47,428 bases of DNA from Streptomyces sp. CT34. Its GTDB lineage: Bacteria; Actinomycetota; Actinomycetes; Streptomycetales; Streptomycetaceae. The position numbers were made by a program, and so were the translations under genes. The stretch covers positions 1,696,760 through 1,744,187 of the forward strand of contig NZ_KN708638.1 of NCBI RefSeq assembly GCF_000805335.1, in the 5' to 3' direction. The notes under the pieces are model-generated. The model saw only the letters and a list, made by a program, of their open reading frames with translations. It ran no database searches and was not told the DNA's origin. Positions 29,567-37,833 of this stretch are shown piece by piece (position 1 is the stretch's first letter; every line of letters begins with the position of its first letter).

Positions 29567-32413
29567 CTACCTGTGGGCGGGGAACTCCACCACCTGCTGG
29601 TAGGTGGGGCGGTTCTGCCAGCTCATCTTGTCGTGGGTGAGACCGCCCACCGCACGGTGGACGATGGCGTCCGCGCACCACTGGTCGCCGGCCGTGCAGC
29701 TGTCGTCACCCGGGTATACCTGGGCGGCGGTCCTGACGGCGGCCTGCCGGAGCGTGGCCAGCAGGGTGTCGCGGCAGGCCGCGAGCGTGCCGTTGCCGCA
29801 GTACCGCTCGGTGAGCGGGCCCTGGACCCGGTCGCCGAGCACGGCGCGGAGGTCCTTGTCGGCGTAGCTCCACCACCCGTACTGGAACGCCGATCCGGCG
29901 TGCGCCCCGGTGGGGCCGTGGCCGGCGGACGGCGACTCGTCGACGGCCAGGTCGGCGCCGAGCGCGGTGTAGAGGTCCTTGCCCAGGCCCGGCGCGAAGA
30001 CGCCCTGGATCATCAGCGGCCACCAGGCGTCCATCAGCCGTACCGCGTCGGAGTGGGCGTAGGTGTGCGACCCCGGGGAGGTCTCGCGGCGCCGGGCGCC
30101 GTCCTTGCGCCAGGCGTCCAGCTGCTGCACCGCGGTCCGCAGCCGGGGATCGGTGACCGGCTTGCCGTCGATCACCCGCAGCAGCTCGGGCAGCACGTCC
30201 TCGCCGCGCAGGTCGGTGACGGCGGCGTCGGCCATCGCCCGGGTCAGCGACGCCCGGGTCACCCCGCCCTCCTTGGTCAGCGCGCGCACCCGGTCGTCGA
30301 GCAGGTTGGCGCGGTGCACCGAGCCGTTGCCGAAGCCGGCCGAGTCGTAGTCCTTGGCCTGCTTGTTGTTCCAGGAGATGTAGTAGTCCTGGTCGGTGGA
30401 GTGCGGGTGCTGGGCGGGCGGGGTGTAGTCGGTGGTGTTGGTGGCGGGGTCGAAGCCCTTCCACTCGTAGGCCGGTTCGGCCCTGACGGGCAGCGACGGG
30501 TCGACGGCGGGGTTGCGGACCGGGTTGAGGCCGCTGTTGTAGTACGCGATGTCGCGGGAGTCGGCGTAGAACCAGTTGAAGGCGTAGCCGATGTGCTGGG
30601 CGGCCTTCTGGAAGCTCCCGGCGTCGTGGACGTACGACGGGTCGTTGAGCATCTGGAAGCCGATGATGGAGTCGGCCTCGTGGCGGTAGGTGGAGCGCAG
30701 CGAGGTGTAGGCGACGGGCCTGCCGCCGACGGTGGCGCGGTGGGTGACGGTGCCGTACTTGGTGCGGAAGACCTGCATCCGGTACGAACCGGCCGCCGTC
30801 GGGTCGGCGATGGTGGGCTGCCAGGCGTTGGTGCGCTCCAGCCTCTCCATGGGCAGGCACGCGCCGTGGTAGCGGTAGGAGGTGGACTCCTTGGCGGGCC
30901 GGGAGCCGTCCGCGTTGCACAGGTCGACGGCGTAGGTGTCGGTGATGTCCTGGCCGGCGGAGGTGGCGCTCCAGGCGTAGTCCTGGCCGCGGCCCAGCTG
31001 GACGTACATCCCGACGCCGGCGAACGAGGCGCCGCGGGCGCTGATGCCGGGTCCCTGGATCTCCTGGAGCATCAGCAGCTGCGGTGCGAAGTAGCCGGTC
31101 TGCGGGCCGAACACGGCGACCGGGTGGCCGTCGGCGGTGTGCTTGCCGGAGACCAGCAGGGCGTTGGACATCCCGCGGTGCCGGGTCGGGTCGAAGCTCC
31201 CCTTGGGCAGTACGCCGTCCTTGAACAGGCCCTCCAGCTTCCGGTACTTCTCCGGGGCCTCGACCGGCGTCCGCGGCGGGGTGGCGCTCTTGGAGGCGGC
31301 GGCGCCCTTGCGGTCGAAGACCAGCGGCTCGGGGGTGACCGAGCCCCGGTCGGGCAGCGCCGTGCCCCGGGCCTTGGCGGGCTTGACGGCGTACGGGAAG
31401 CTCTGGCCGTCGTGCAGGGTCTTGACGGCCTCGGGATCGTTGCGCTCCCGGAAGGACTCCCAGACCCGGGTGCCCTTGGCGACGCCGTACTTCTGCTGGG
31501 CGGAGAGCAGCGCCAGGGCCGAGGGGACCTCTCCGCCGCCGCCGTTGCCGAACAGCCCGCCGACGACGGAGGCCAGGGCTATCAGGTCGGTGAGCTTGAA
31601 GGGCTGGATCTCACCGGCGTTGGTGACGGCGTCGATGTGGCCGGTGAGAACGTATTCGCCGGGGAAGTACCGGCCGTCCTTGGACTGTTGGCGGTAGGCG
31701 TTGATGCCGTCGACGTACGCCTGGGCGTCGGCCATGGCCTGTCTGCCGCGCGCTCCGTTGTGGGTGCGGATGGCGTCGACCTGGGCCTGGAGGTCCGCCT
31801 CGGTGTACGGCGCCTGCGGCCAGAACTGCTGCTCCAGGCCCTGGTTGGCGAGCGCGCCGCCGGCGAACGAGGTCAGTTCCCCGCGGCCGATGTGCCGGAA
31901 GAGGTCCATCAGCCACAGCCGGTCCTGGCCCGCGGCGTAGCCGGCGCCGTACTCGGTGCCGTAGCGGGTGGTGCCCTTGATGTGCGGGACGCCGGTCTTC
32001 TTGTCGCGGGTGATGGTGACGTCGGGGCGCGGGGTGCCGACCGAGCCGACCTGGTCCTTGGGGACGCCGAAGGAGGCGTCGTTGTAGAAGTCGGTGAGAG
32101 TGGCGTCGGTGAGCGAGGGATAGCCGCCGTTGAGCGCGTTGTACGGGGCGATCTGGTCGGTGGAGTGGGCGGGGTGGGTGCCGAAGAGTTTGTTGCCGAG
32201 GATCTGCGCCAGGGTGGCGTTGCCCGTCGCGCCCGGTGGCAGGATGTCGTCGCACTGGCCTCGACAGTAGTCGCCATCGGCCTTCCGCGCGCCGTCGGTT
32301 GCCTGCCGGGCAGCCGCCGCGGCAGCGGTGGGGGGTGGTGCCAGGACCGTGGCACCCAAGGCCAGCAGGGCTGCCGCGGCGGCAGTCCTGAACCTTCCGG
32401 TACGTCGTCGCAT
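29567..32413 (-). CDS. Secreted penicillin acylase family protein (Ntn hydrolase)
   Basis: A 948-residue precursor. A signal peptide covers about residues 1-33 (MRRRTGRFRTAAAAALLALG, then an Ala-rich end). The alpha part has GVPHIKGTTRYGTEYGAGYA and DRLWLMDLFRH. Ser416 in HRGMSNALLVSGKHT is the expected N-terminal nucleophile of the beta chain, freed by autocatalytic cleavage. GPQTGYFAPQLLMLQEI and GRGQDYAWSATSAG follow as in the family. Family members cleave amide bonds of penicillins, acyl-homoserine lactones or cyclic lipopeptides; this long form (over 900 residues) is common in Streptomyces and the substrate is unclear. GGAG precedes the ATG. TTGACT at 32507-32512 (- strand) is a possible -35. 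Confidence 0.9.
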   Translation of the reverse strand: MRRRTGRFRTAAAAALLALGATVLAPPPTAAAAAARQATDGARKADGDYCRGQCDDILPPGATGNATLAQILGNKLFGTHPAHSTDQIAPYNALNGGYPSLTDATLTDFYNDASFGVPKDQVGSVGTPRPDVTITRDKKTGVPHIKGTTRYGTEYGAGYAAGQDRLWLMDLFRHIGRGELTSFAGGALANQGLEQQFWPQAPYTEADLQAQVDAIRTHNGARGRQAMADAQAYVDGINAYRQQSKDGRYFPGEYVLTGHIDAVTNAGEIQPFKLTDLIALASVVGGLFGNGGGGEVPSALALLSAQQKYGVAKGTRVWESFRERNDPEAVKTLHDGQSFPYAVKPAKARGTALPDRGSVTPEPLVFDRKGAAASKSATPPRTPVEAPEKYRKLEGLFKDGVLPKGSFDPTRHRGMSNALLVSGKHTADGHPVAVFGPQTGYFAPQLLMLQEIQGPGISARGASFAGVGMYVQLGRGQDYAWSATSAGQDITDTYAVDLCNADGSRPAKESTSYRYHGACLPMERLERTNAWQPTIADPTAAGSYRMQVFRTKYGTVTHRATVGGRPVAYTSLRSTYRHEADSIIGFQMLNDPSYVHDAGSFQKAAQHIGYAFNWFYADSRDIAYYNSGLNPVRNPAVDPSLPVRAEPAYEWKGFDPATNTTDYTPPAQHPHSTDQDYYISWNNKQAKDYDSAGFGNGSVHRANLLDDRVRALTKEGGVTRASLTRAMADAAVTDLRGEDVLPELLRVIDGKPVTDPRLRTAVQQLDAWRKDGARRRETSPGSHTYAHSDAVRLMDAWWPLMIQGVFAPGLGKDLYTALGADLAVDESPSAGHGPTGAHAGSAFQYGWWSYADKDLRAVLGDRVQGPLTERYCGNGTLAACRDTLLATLRQAAVRTAAQVYPGDDSCTAGDQWCADAIVHRAVGGLTHDKMSWQNRPTYQQVVEFPAHR

Positions 32414-32673
32414 TCCTGCTCCTCGAGGGGGTCCCGGTCCGTCACGGGCCGGGGGAGGGTGGGCCGGACGTTACCGCTGGTTACCTGTGACCGGAAGATG
32501 AACAACAGTCAACTTTCCCCCATCCCCGGAGACTCCTGAGGCGCACGGGAGTTGAGGACGGCCACCGCGGAACACCACCGCCCGATACCGCAAGGAAATT
32601 CGATGGATCCAGGCGGCGATCGGGTACGTCCATTCCGTGTCCAGTCGGGTCCTCCCCCGGAGGTGGAAGGAAG

Positions 32674-33288
32674 ATGGCCGGTTTCAGAGCCCTCGCCGAA
32701 CAGGTCCGCAACCCACGACTCGTCACCGCCCAGCGGCGTACCGCCCTGCGCAAATGCCTGGAACGCTTCGCCCCGTACGGGCACCGCGCGACCTGGCATC
32801 ACCTGTGCACCAGGGCCGGGTTCGCCACCCAGGACCGTGACCCCGATCCGGCGCGGCTGGTGGCCGCGCTGACGGAGCTGGAGGAGGCACGCACCCTCTG
32901 GCTCGCCTACGAAGAGGAATTCGCCGCCCGGCGCCGCAAGGAGAAGCACGAGGGCATCCGCCAGGTCGGCGCCCTCGACGAATGGCACCGGCGCACCTGG
33001 GGCGGCTGCGACATCGTGCCCTGCGAGTCACCGCAGCGGCACCCGGCGGCCCGCCTCGCAGAGGTGCTGCGCCGCATGATCGCGGCGATGGAGGCGGGAC
33101 GCCCGCGCCGCGACTGCCCGGTGTGCGGCTCCACCCGGTTCGCCTGGGTCCCGGACGAGGCCGGCTGCCCGGCCGCCGGGCCGGCCTGCCGCGAGTGCGG
33201 GGTGCTCGCCCCGGCGTCCGTCCTGACGCCGGACGCGCTGAGCACCGCGGCCGTCCGCCACGGCGCGGGAACCTTCGCGGCGGCCTGA
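32674..33288 (+). CDS. Hypothetical protein with C-terminal zinc-ribbon-like Cys motifs
   Basis: A 204-residue protein I do not recognise. The N-terminal two thirds are Arg-rich and helical (RNPRLVTAQRRTALRKCLER; LEEARTLWLAYEEEFAARRR). The C-terminal part has CPVCG (about residue 149) and CRECG (about 173), the spacing of a zinc ribbon that could bind DNA, RNA or protein. GAAGGAAG precedes the ATG. It is divergent from the penicillin acylase gene across 260 bases and is followed by a hairpin. Function is unassigned. Confidence 0.8.
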   Translation: MAGFRALAEQVRNPRLVTAQRRTALRKCLERFAPYGHRATWHHLCTRAGFATQDRDPDPARLVAALTELEEARTLWLAYEEEFAARRRKEKHEGIRQVGALDEWHRRTWGGCDIVPCESPQRHPAARLAEVLRRMIAAMEAGRPRRDCPVCGSTRFAWVPDEAGCPAAGPACRECGVLAPASVLTPDALSTAAVRHGAGTFAAA

Positions 33289-33320
33289 GGCCCCCGCAGC
33301 CCGGCACCGTAGCCCGTCGT

Positions 33321-33340
33321 ACGCCCCGTTCAGCGGGCGT
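33321..33340 (+). terminator. Hairpin after the zinc-ribbon hypothetical gene
   Basis: 6-bp arms ACGCCC / GGGCGT with an 8-base loop, 32 bases beyond the stop. Modest stability. Confidence 0.4.
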
Positions 33341-33369
33341 TGTCGGACCCACCTGTCATCATCGGACAC

Positions 33370-34155
33370 ATGCTGAAGATGCTTCAGGTGTGTCTCAACG
33401 GCCCCCGCACGGCGGCCGATTCCGGTGCGGTGCCGATGTCCCCTGCCGCGCTCGCGGAAGCGGCGCGGCAGGCGGTCGCGGCCGGCGCCCAGGACGTCCA
33501 TGTGCACCCCAAGACCCCGTGCGGCCAGGACTCCCTCTCACCGCGGGTGGTCGGCCCGGTCCTCACGGCGATACGGGAAGCGGTGGACGTCCCGGTGGGC
33601 GTGACGACCGGCGCCTGGGCCGAGCCGGCGCCCGAGCGCCGGGCGGAGCAGGTCAGGTCCTGGACGGTGCTGCCCGACCACGCCTCGGTCAACTGGCATG
33701 AGGCGGGCGCCGATACAGTCGCCGCCGCCCTGCTGGAGCGCGGCGTCGGCGTCGAGGCCGGCATCTGGGCCGGGACGGCGGCGGTCGAGCGCTTCGCCCG
33801 CTCGCCGCTGGCTCCGCGGGTGCTGCGGGTGCTGGCCGAGGTCATCGACGACACCGGCCCGGAGTCCGCTCCGGCCACCGCCCGTGCGCTGCTCGCCGCG
33901 CTGGCGCCGGTGCCGCACGGCCGCCCGGTGCTGCTGCACGGCCAGGACGGCGGGGCCTGGCCGGTGCTGCGGCTCGCCGCCGAGCTGGGCCTGTGCAGCC
34001 GCATCGGCATCGAGGACACCCTGCTGCTGCCCGACGGCTCACCGGCCGCGGGCAACGCCCAACTGATAGCCGCCGCCCGGGACCTGGCGGGCGTTCTGCC
34101 CCGGGAGCAAGCCGCCGGGACGGCACCTTCCGGCCATTGTTCACCGGCCGGGTGA
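33370..34155 (+). CDS. BKACE-family (DUF849) 3-keto-5-aminohexanoate cleavage-like enzyme
   Basis: A 261-residue protein of the beta-keto acid cleavage enzyme fold. The zinc-binding pair is DVHVHPKTP (His44, His46). The conserved frame LQVCLNGPRTA, SVNWHEAG, VEAGIWAG, LLHGQDGGAWPVL and SRIGIEDTL follows the TIM barrel. Family members condense acetyl-CoA with a beta-keto acid to give acetoacetate and a new CoA ester. Streptomycete versions are shorter than the characterised 275-310 residue enzymes and their substrate is unknown. The ATG used lies ten codons after an in-frame GTG; no strong ribosome site distinguishes them. The amidase gene follows after 266 bases. Confidence 0.8.
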   Translation: MLKMLQVCLNGPRTAADSGAVPMSPAALAEAARQAVAAGAQDVHVHPKTPCGQDSLSPRVVGPVLTAIREAVDVPVGVTTGAWAEPAPERRAEQVRSWTVLPDHASVNWHEAGADTVAAALLERGVGVEAGIWAGTAAVERFARSPLAPRVLRVLAEVIDDTGPESAPATARALLAALAPVPHGRPVLLHGQDGGAWPVLRLAAELGLCSRIGIEDTLLLPDGSPAAGNAQLIAAARDLAGVLPREQAAGTAPSGHCSPAG

Positions 34156-34421
34156 GTCCCGCGCACCCCGCCACCGCGCACCGCCCGCGCCCGGCGGACG
34201 GTCCGAAGGGCACCGGTCACCGACCGCGCGCCGCCCGGCCGTCCCGGTACGCAGGTGGCTGTAGGCAAGTGCCCCGATCACTCACGGCCTTTACGAGCCG
34301 GCGGGCGAGCTGAAACAACTGTTCACGGGCGGATCCACGGGCGCCCGGCACCCGTGCCCCGGCCCGCACCGCACGCGCGGCACCCGGGCCGCACGGGCAC
34401 CGAAGGAGAGGGTGGACGTCC

Positions 34422-35864
34422 ATGGCCGAACTGCACGATCTGACCGCGCTCGAACAGGCCGAGGCGATCCGTACGGGGCGGCTCTCCCCCGTCGAGCTCA
34501 CCGAGCACTACCTCGCGCGGATCGACCGGCTGGACGACACCCTGGGCGCCTTCCTCACCCGCACCCCGGAGATCGCCGGGAAGCAGGCCGCGGACGCCGA
34601 GAGCGAGGCCGCCGCGGCCCGCCGCGAGGGCCGCGCGCTCCCGCCGCTGTTCGGCGTCCCGGTGCCCGTGAAGGACCTCAGCCAGGTCGCCGGGGTGCGC
34701 TGCACGATGGGCTCGCGGGCGCTGGCCGACCGGATCGCGGACACCGACGACCATGTCGTCACAAAGCTGCGGGACGCCGGCACGATCCTGCTCGGCAAGA
34801 CCAACACCCCCGAGTTCGGGCTGCCCTGCTACACGGAGAACGCCCTCGCGCCGCCCGCCCGCACCCCCTGGGACCTGGCGCGCTCGGCGGGCGGCTCCAG
34901 CGGCGGAGCGGCCGCGGCGGTCGCCGGCGGACTCGCACCGGTCGCCCACGGCAGCGACGGCGGCGGCTCGATCCGGATCCCCGCGTCGCTGTGCGGGCTC
35001 TACGGCATCAAGCCCAGCCGCGGCCGGATCAGTTCCGGCCCGCTGCTGCACGACGTCTCGGGCCTGAGCACCTCGGGCCCGCTGGCCCGTACGGTCGCCG
35101 ACGCGGCCACGCTCCTGGACGCCATGGCGGGCCCGATGCCCGGCGACCCGTACGCCGCCCCGGCACTGCCGCCCGGTGAGACCTTCGCCGACCACGCCCG
35201 CCGCGACCCCGGCCGGCTGCGGATCGCGGTGCTCACCGAGGCCCCCGTCCCGGGCGTCGAGGTGCACGCCGACTGCCGGGCCGCGGTCGACGGGACCACC
35301 GCACTGCTGGCCGAACTCGGCCACGATACCGAGGAGTTGTCGCTGCCGGCCGACGAGGACATCCTCATCGCCTTCACCCGCGTGTGGTCCGTCATGGCCG
35401 CCCTCCGCCCGGTCCCGCCGGAGAGCGAGGAGCGGCTGATGCCGCTCACCCGCTATCTGCGGGCCCGCGGCGCCGAGATCAGCGGCCCGTCCTTCGCGGG
35501 TTCGCTGCACGCCTTCCGGATGCTCGGGCAGACCGTCGCCGACGCCCTCATGCCACCGGACACCGGCTACGACGTGATCCTCTCCCCCACCGTGGCCACG
35601 CCGCCGCCCCTGGTGGGCGCGCTGCGCGACGACGCCGATCCGCAGGCCGAGTTCGCCGTCATCGGGCGGTTCACCCCGTTCAGCGCGCTCTTCAACGTCA
35701 CCGGCCAGCCCGCGGTCAGCGTCCCGCTGCACTGGACGGCACAGGGCCTGCCCATCGGCGTCATGCTGGCCGCCCGCTACGGCGACGAGGCCACGCTGAT
35801 CTCGCTCTCCGCCCAGCTGGAGCGGGCCCGTCCGTGGGCGGCCCGCACCCCGTCCGTCTGGTAG
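34422..35864 (+). CDS. Amidase (amidase-signature family)
   Basis: A 480-residue amide hydrolase. The Ser-cisSer-Lys triad is clear: Lys84 in VPVKDLS, the cis-Ser in AGGSSGGAAAA (159/160) and nucleophile Ser183 in GSDGGGSIRIPAS. GLYGIKPSRGRIS and DVILSPTVATPPP are typical of the family. This looks like a stand-alone amidase rather than GatA, because no gatC or gatB is adjacent. Substrate unknown. GAAGGAGAGGG precedes the ATG. It is convergent with soxR, only 25 bases between stops, so the two transcripts probably overlap. Confidence 0.9.
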   Translation: MAELHDLTALEQAEAIRTGRLSPVELTEHYLARIDRLDDTLGAFLTRTPEIAGKQAADAESEAAAARREGRALPPLFGVPVPVKDLSQVAGVRCTMGSRALADRIADTDDHVVTKLRDAGTILLGKTNTPEFGLPCYTENALAPPARTPWDLARSAGGSSGGAAAAVAGGLAPVAHGSDGGGSIRIPASLCGLYGIKPSRGRISSGPLLHDVSGLSTSGPLARTVADAATLLDAMAGPMPGDPYAAPALPPGETFADHARRDPGRLRIAVLTEAPVPGVEVHADCRAAVDGTTALLAELGHDTEELSLPADEDILIAFTRVWSVMAALRPVPPESEERLMPLTRYLRARGAEISGPSFAGSLHAFRMLGQTVADALMPPDTGYDVILSPTVATPPPLVGALRDDADPQAEFAVIGRFTPFSALFNVTGQPAVSVPLHWTAQGLPIGVMLAARYGDEATLISLSAQLERARPWAARTPSVW

Positions 35865-35889
35865 TAACCGGCGGCCGGGCCGGGCGCGC

Positions 35890-36462
35890 TCATCCGCGGC
35901 CGGTGCGGCGCCCCGGCGCAGGGGCGCACCCCGCGTCGCCCGGCGCGCACGGCCCGGCGCCGCCGTCGCCCGGCGGCGCCGGAGCAGGGACCGGGTCCTT
36001 GGTGCCCCGGTCCACCCGCAGCCGCCGCGCGCCCGGCCCCTGTTCGCCGAGGTTGTCGTACGGGTTCGACAGCGCGCACGTCTGAAGCGAGAGGCAGCCG
36101 CAGCCGATGCAGTCGGTCAGCCGGTCGCGCAACTCGACGAGTTGGCTGATCCGCTCGTCGAGTTCGGAACGCCACACCTCGGACAGCCGGGCCCAGTCCT
36201 CGCGGTTGGGGGTGCGCTCGTCCGGCAGCTCCGCCAGTGCGTCCCGGATCACCGCGAGCGGGATCCCGACGCGCTGCGCCGCCCGTACGAACGCGACCCG
36301 GCGCAGCGCGTCGCGGGTGTAGCGGCGCTGGTTCCCGGCTGTGCGGGTGCTGCTGATCAGCCCCTTCGACTCGTAGAAGTGCAGCGCGGACACCGCCGCG
36401 CCGCTGCGCGCGGAGAGCTGGCCGACCGAGAGTTCATGGACCTTGTACGGAAGCTGTGGCAC
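35890..36462 (-). CDS. soxR: Redox-sensitive transcriptional activator SoxR
   Basis: A 190-residue MerR-family regulator. The N-terminal helix-turn-helix [20 protein letters not shown] and [16 protein letters not shown] is textbook SoxR. The [2Fe-2S] cluster ligands are Cys118, Cys121, Cys123 and Cys129 in [12 protein letters not shown]. Streptomycete SoxR responds to redox-cycling metabolites such as actinorhodin and switches on a small detoxification regulon. The C-terminus runs some 55 residues beyond the cluster as a Pro/Gly-rich tail, longer than in E. coli. The start is a GTG giving the MPQLPYK beginning seen in relatives. No perfect SoxR box is seen at its own promoter. Confidence 0.95.
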   Translation of the reverse strand: MPQLPYKVHELSVGQLSARSGAAVSALHFYESKGLISSTRTAGNQRRYTRDALRRVAFVRAAQRVGIPLAVIRDALAELPDERTPNREDWARLSEVWRSELDERISQLVELRDRLTDCIGCGCLSLQTCALSNPYDNLGEQGPGARRLRVDRGTKDPVPAPAPPGDGGAGPCAPGDAGCAPAPGRRTGRG

Positions 36463-36522
36463 GCCTCAACCCTACGACCTGCCCTGAGGCGACCGTTGAC
36501 AGCGGGCCCGCGCACTCGCATC

Positions 36523-36538
36523 CTGAGCAAGCGCTTGG
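36523..36538. promoter_or_regulatory. TetR-type operator before the MaoC gene
   Basis: CTGAGCAAGCGCTTGG lies 28 bases before the MaoC ATG. It contains AGCAAGCGCTTGGT, an exact match to the KstR2-type pattern AnCAAGnnCTTGnT. Fifteen of sixteen bases recur upstream of the nearby TetR gene. Confidence 0.65.
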
Positions 36539-36565
36539 TAAGCGACGCTGAGGAGGCAGACGGAG

Positions 36566-37027
36566 ATGGCAGAGCCCCGGGTGTTCGGGTCGGTCGAGGA
36601 ACTGCGGGCCGCGGTCGGCGCGGAGTTGGGTCCGAGCGACTGGCTGGAGGTCGACCAGAAGCGGATCGACCTGTTCGCGGAGGCCACCGGTGACCACCAG
36701 TGGATCCACGTCGACCAGGAGAAGGCCGCGGCCGGCCCGTTCGGCACGACCATCGCGCACGGCTATCTGACGCTGTCGCTGCTGCCGGCGCTGGTCCCGC
36801 AGCTGATGCGGGTCGACAACGTGAAGATGGGCATCAACTACGGCACCGACAAGGTCCGTTTCCCGGCGACCGTCCCGGTCGGCTCGCGGCTGCGGGCCAC
36901 CGCCCGGATCGCGGAGGTGGCCGAGGTGCCCGGCGGGGTGCAGCTGACCACGGTCGTGACGATCGAGCGGGAGGGCGGCGACAAGCCGGTGTGCGTCGCG
37001 GAGTCGGTCAGCCGCTTCTACCTTTAG
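36566..37027 (+). CDS. MaoC-like enoyl-CoA hydratase/dehydratase
   Basis: A 153-residue single hot-dog protein. The active-site motif FAEATGDHQWIHVD gives Asp43 and His48, and the AHGYLTLSLLPAL helix is typical of R-specific enoyl-CoA hydratases. VKMGINYGTDKVRFPATVPV completes the fold. It hydrates trans-2-enoyl-CoA in a beta-oxidation or PHA-type pathway; chain length cannot be read. GAGGAGG lies at good distance before the ATG. A KstR2-like operator overlaps its promoter, and the convergent TetR gene is the probable repressor. Confidence 0.9.
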   Translation: MAEPRVFGSVEELRAAVGAELGPSDWLEVDQKRIDLFAEATGDHQWIHVDQEKAAAGPFGTTIAHGYLTLSLLPALVPQLMRVDNVKMGINYGTDKVRFPATVPVGSRLRATARIAEVAEVPGGVQLTTVVTIEREGGDKPVCVAESVSRFYL

Positions 37028-37051
37028 TTCTCCCGATAGCCGGTCCGGCGG

Positions 37052-37678
37052 TCAGGCCGGCGGGGCACCCACCATGCGCAGGACGAGGTCGGCGTAGAGC
37101 GCGCCGACCTCGTCGGGTGTCCGCGGGCCGTCGGCGGAGAACCAGCGGGCCACGTCCACGCACAGCGACAGCACGGCGAGGGTGGTGCCCGGCACGTCGC
37201 CGACCCGGAACTCGCCGCTGTCGGCGCCGTCCTGGATGATCTGGCGCAGCAGCCGGTCGGTGCGCCGGCGCAATCCGGCGATCTCGGCGTAGTGGGCGTC
37301 GCTCAGCGCCTGGAGTTCGTACTGGATGACCCGGGCGGTGGTGTGGTGCTCGGCGTGCCAGCGGGCGAAGGTCCGTACCGCGTCGCGCAGCCGCTCGGTG
37401 GCGCTGCCCGTGGCCTCGGCGGCGGCGCCCATGATGCGCAGCGCCTTCTCGTGGCCGATGCCGCTGATGCGGTAGAGCAGCTCTTCTTTGGTCTTGTAGT
37501 GGATGTAGAGCGCGGCCGGGCTCATCCCGGCGCGGCCGGCGATGTCGCGGGTGGTGGTGGCGTGGTAGCCGCGCTCGGCGAACGCCTCGACGGCCGCGCT
37601 GACCAGCCGCCGCGCGGCGTCCGGGCTCACCCCGGCCCACTCCTCGCTCTCCCGCGCCGCCCGCTCCGCCGCACCCAT
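37052..37678 (-). CDS. TetR-family regulator (MaoC/lipid module)
   Basis: A 208-residue TetR protein with the HTH at about residues 25-70 (AERGYHATTTRDIAGRAGMS, PAALYIHYKTKEELLYRI). The C-terminal domain is of the type found next to lipid genes. The start used is MGAAERAA; another ATG 19 codons upstream is in frame but begins close to the operator. A 16-base operator identical at 15 positions to that before the MaoC gene lies about 67 bases upstream, suggesting autoregulation plus control of the MaoC gene. The two genes are convergent, 24 bases apart. Confidence 0.85.
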   Translation of the reverse strand: MGAAERAARESEEWAGVSPDAARRLVSAAVEAFAERGYHATTTRDIAGRAGMSPAALYIHYKTKEELLYRISGIGHEKALRIMGAAAEATGSATERLRDAVRTFARWHAEHHTTARVIQYELQALSDAHYAEIAGLRRRTDRLLRQIIQDGADSGEFRVGDVPGTTLAVLSLCVDVARWFSADGPRTPDEVGALYADLVLRMVGAPPA

Positions 37679-37744
37679 CGCGTACCCCGCTCCTCGATCC
37701 GCCAGGGAACTTCCTCTGCCCGGATCGAACACCATACCGCGCGA

Positions 37745-37760
37745 CTGAGCAAGCGCTTAG
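37745..37760. promoter_or_regulatory. TetR-type operator upstream of the MaoC-module regulator
   Basis: CTGAGCAAGCGCTTAG, with arms CTGAGC and GCTTAG around AAGC. Fifteen of sixteen bases equal the site before the MaoC gene. Position fits autoregulation of the adjacent TetR gene. Confidence 0.65.
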
Positions 37761-37833
37761 GTCTGCTTCCGGGGGCGCAGCGGGACGGGGCGGGGGCGGG
37801 CGCCGGGACGGAAGCGTACGCGGCGAGCGCCGG

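Noticed and set aside
32470..32492. GTTACC repeats considered as a PHO box
   Set aside because: Spacing is 10 and 7 bases rather than 11 and units lack the GTTCACC form.
28877..32539. A 1220-codon open frame on the + strand
   Set aside because: It is the antisense of the penicillin acylase gene, Val/Gly/Arg-rich, without motifs or a ribosome site.
34156..34421. Gap between the BKACE-type and amidase genes
   Set aside because: Searched for small genes, hairpins and promoters; nothing beyond the amidase ribosome site could be supported.
36457..36490. GCCTCA / TGAGGC considered as a SoxR box at the soxR promoter
   Set aside because: Half-sites are 17 bases apart, too far for the 18-20 bp SoxR operator, and streptomycete soxR is not known to need self-activation.
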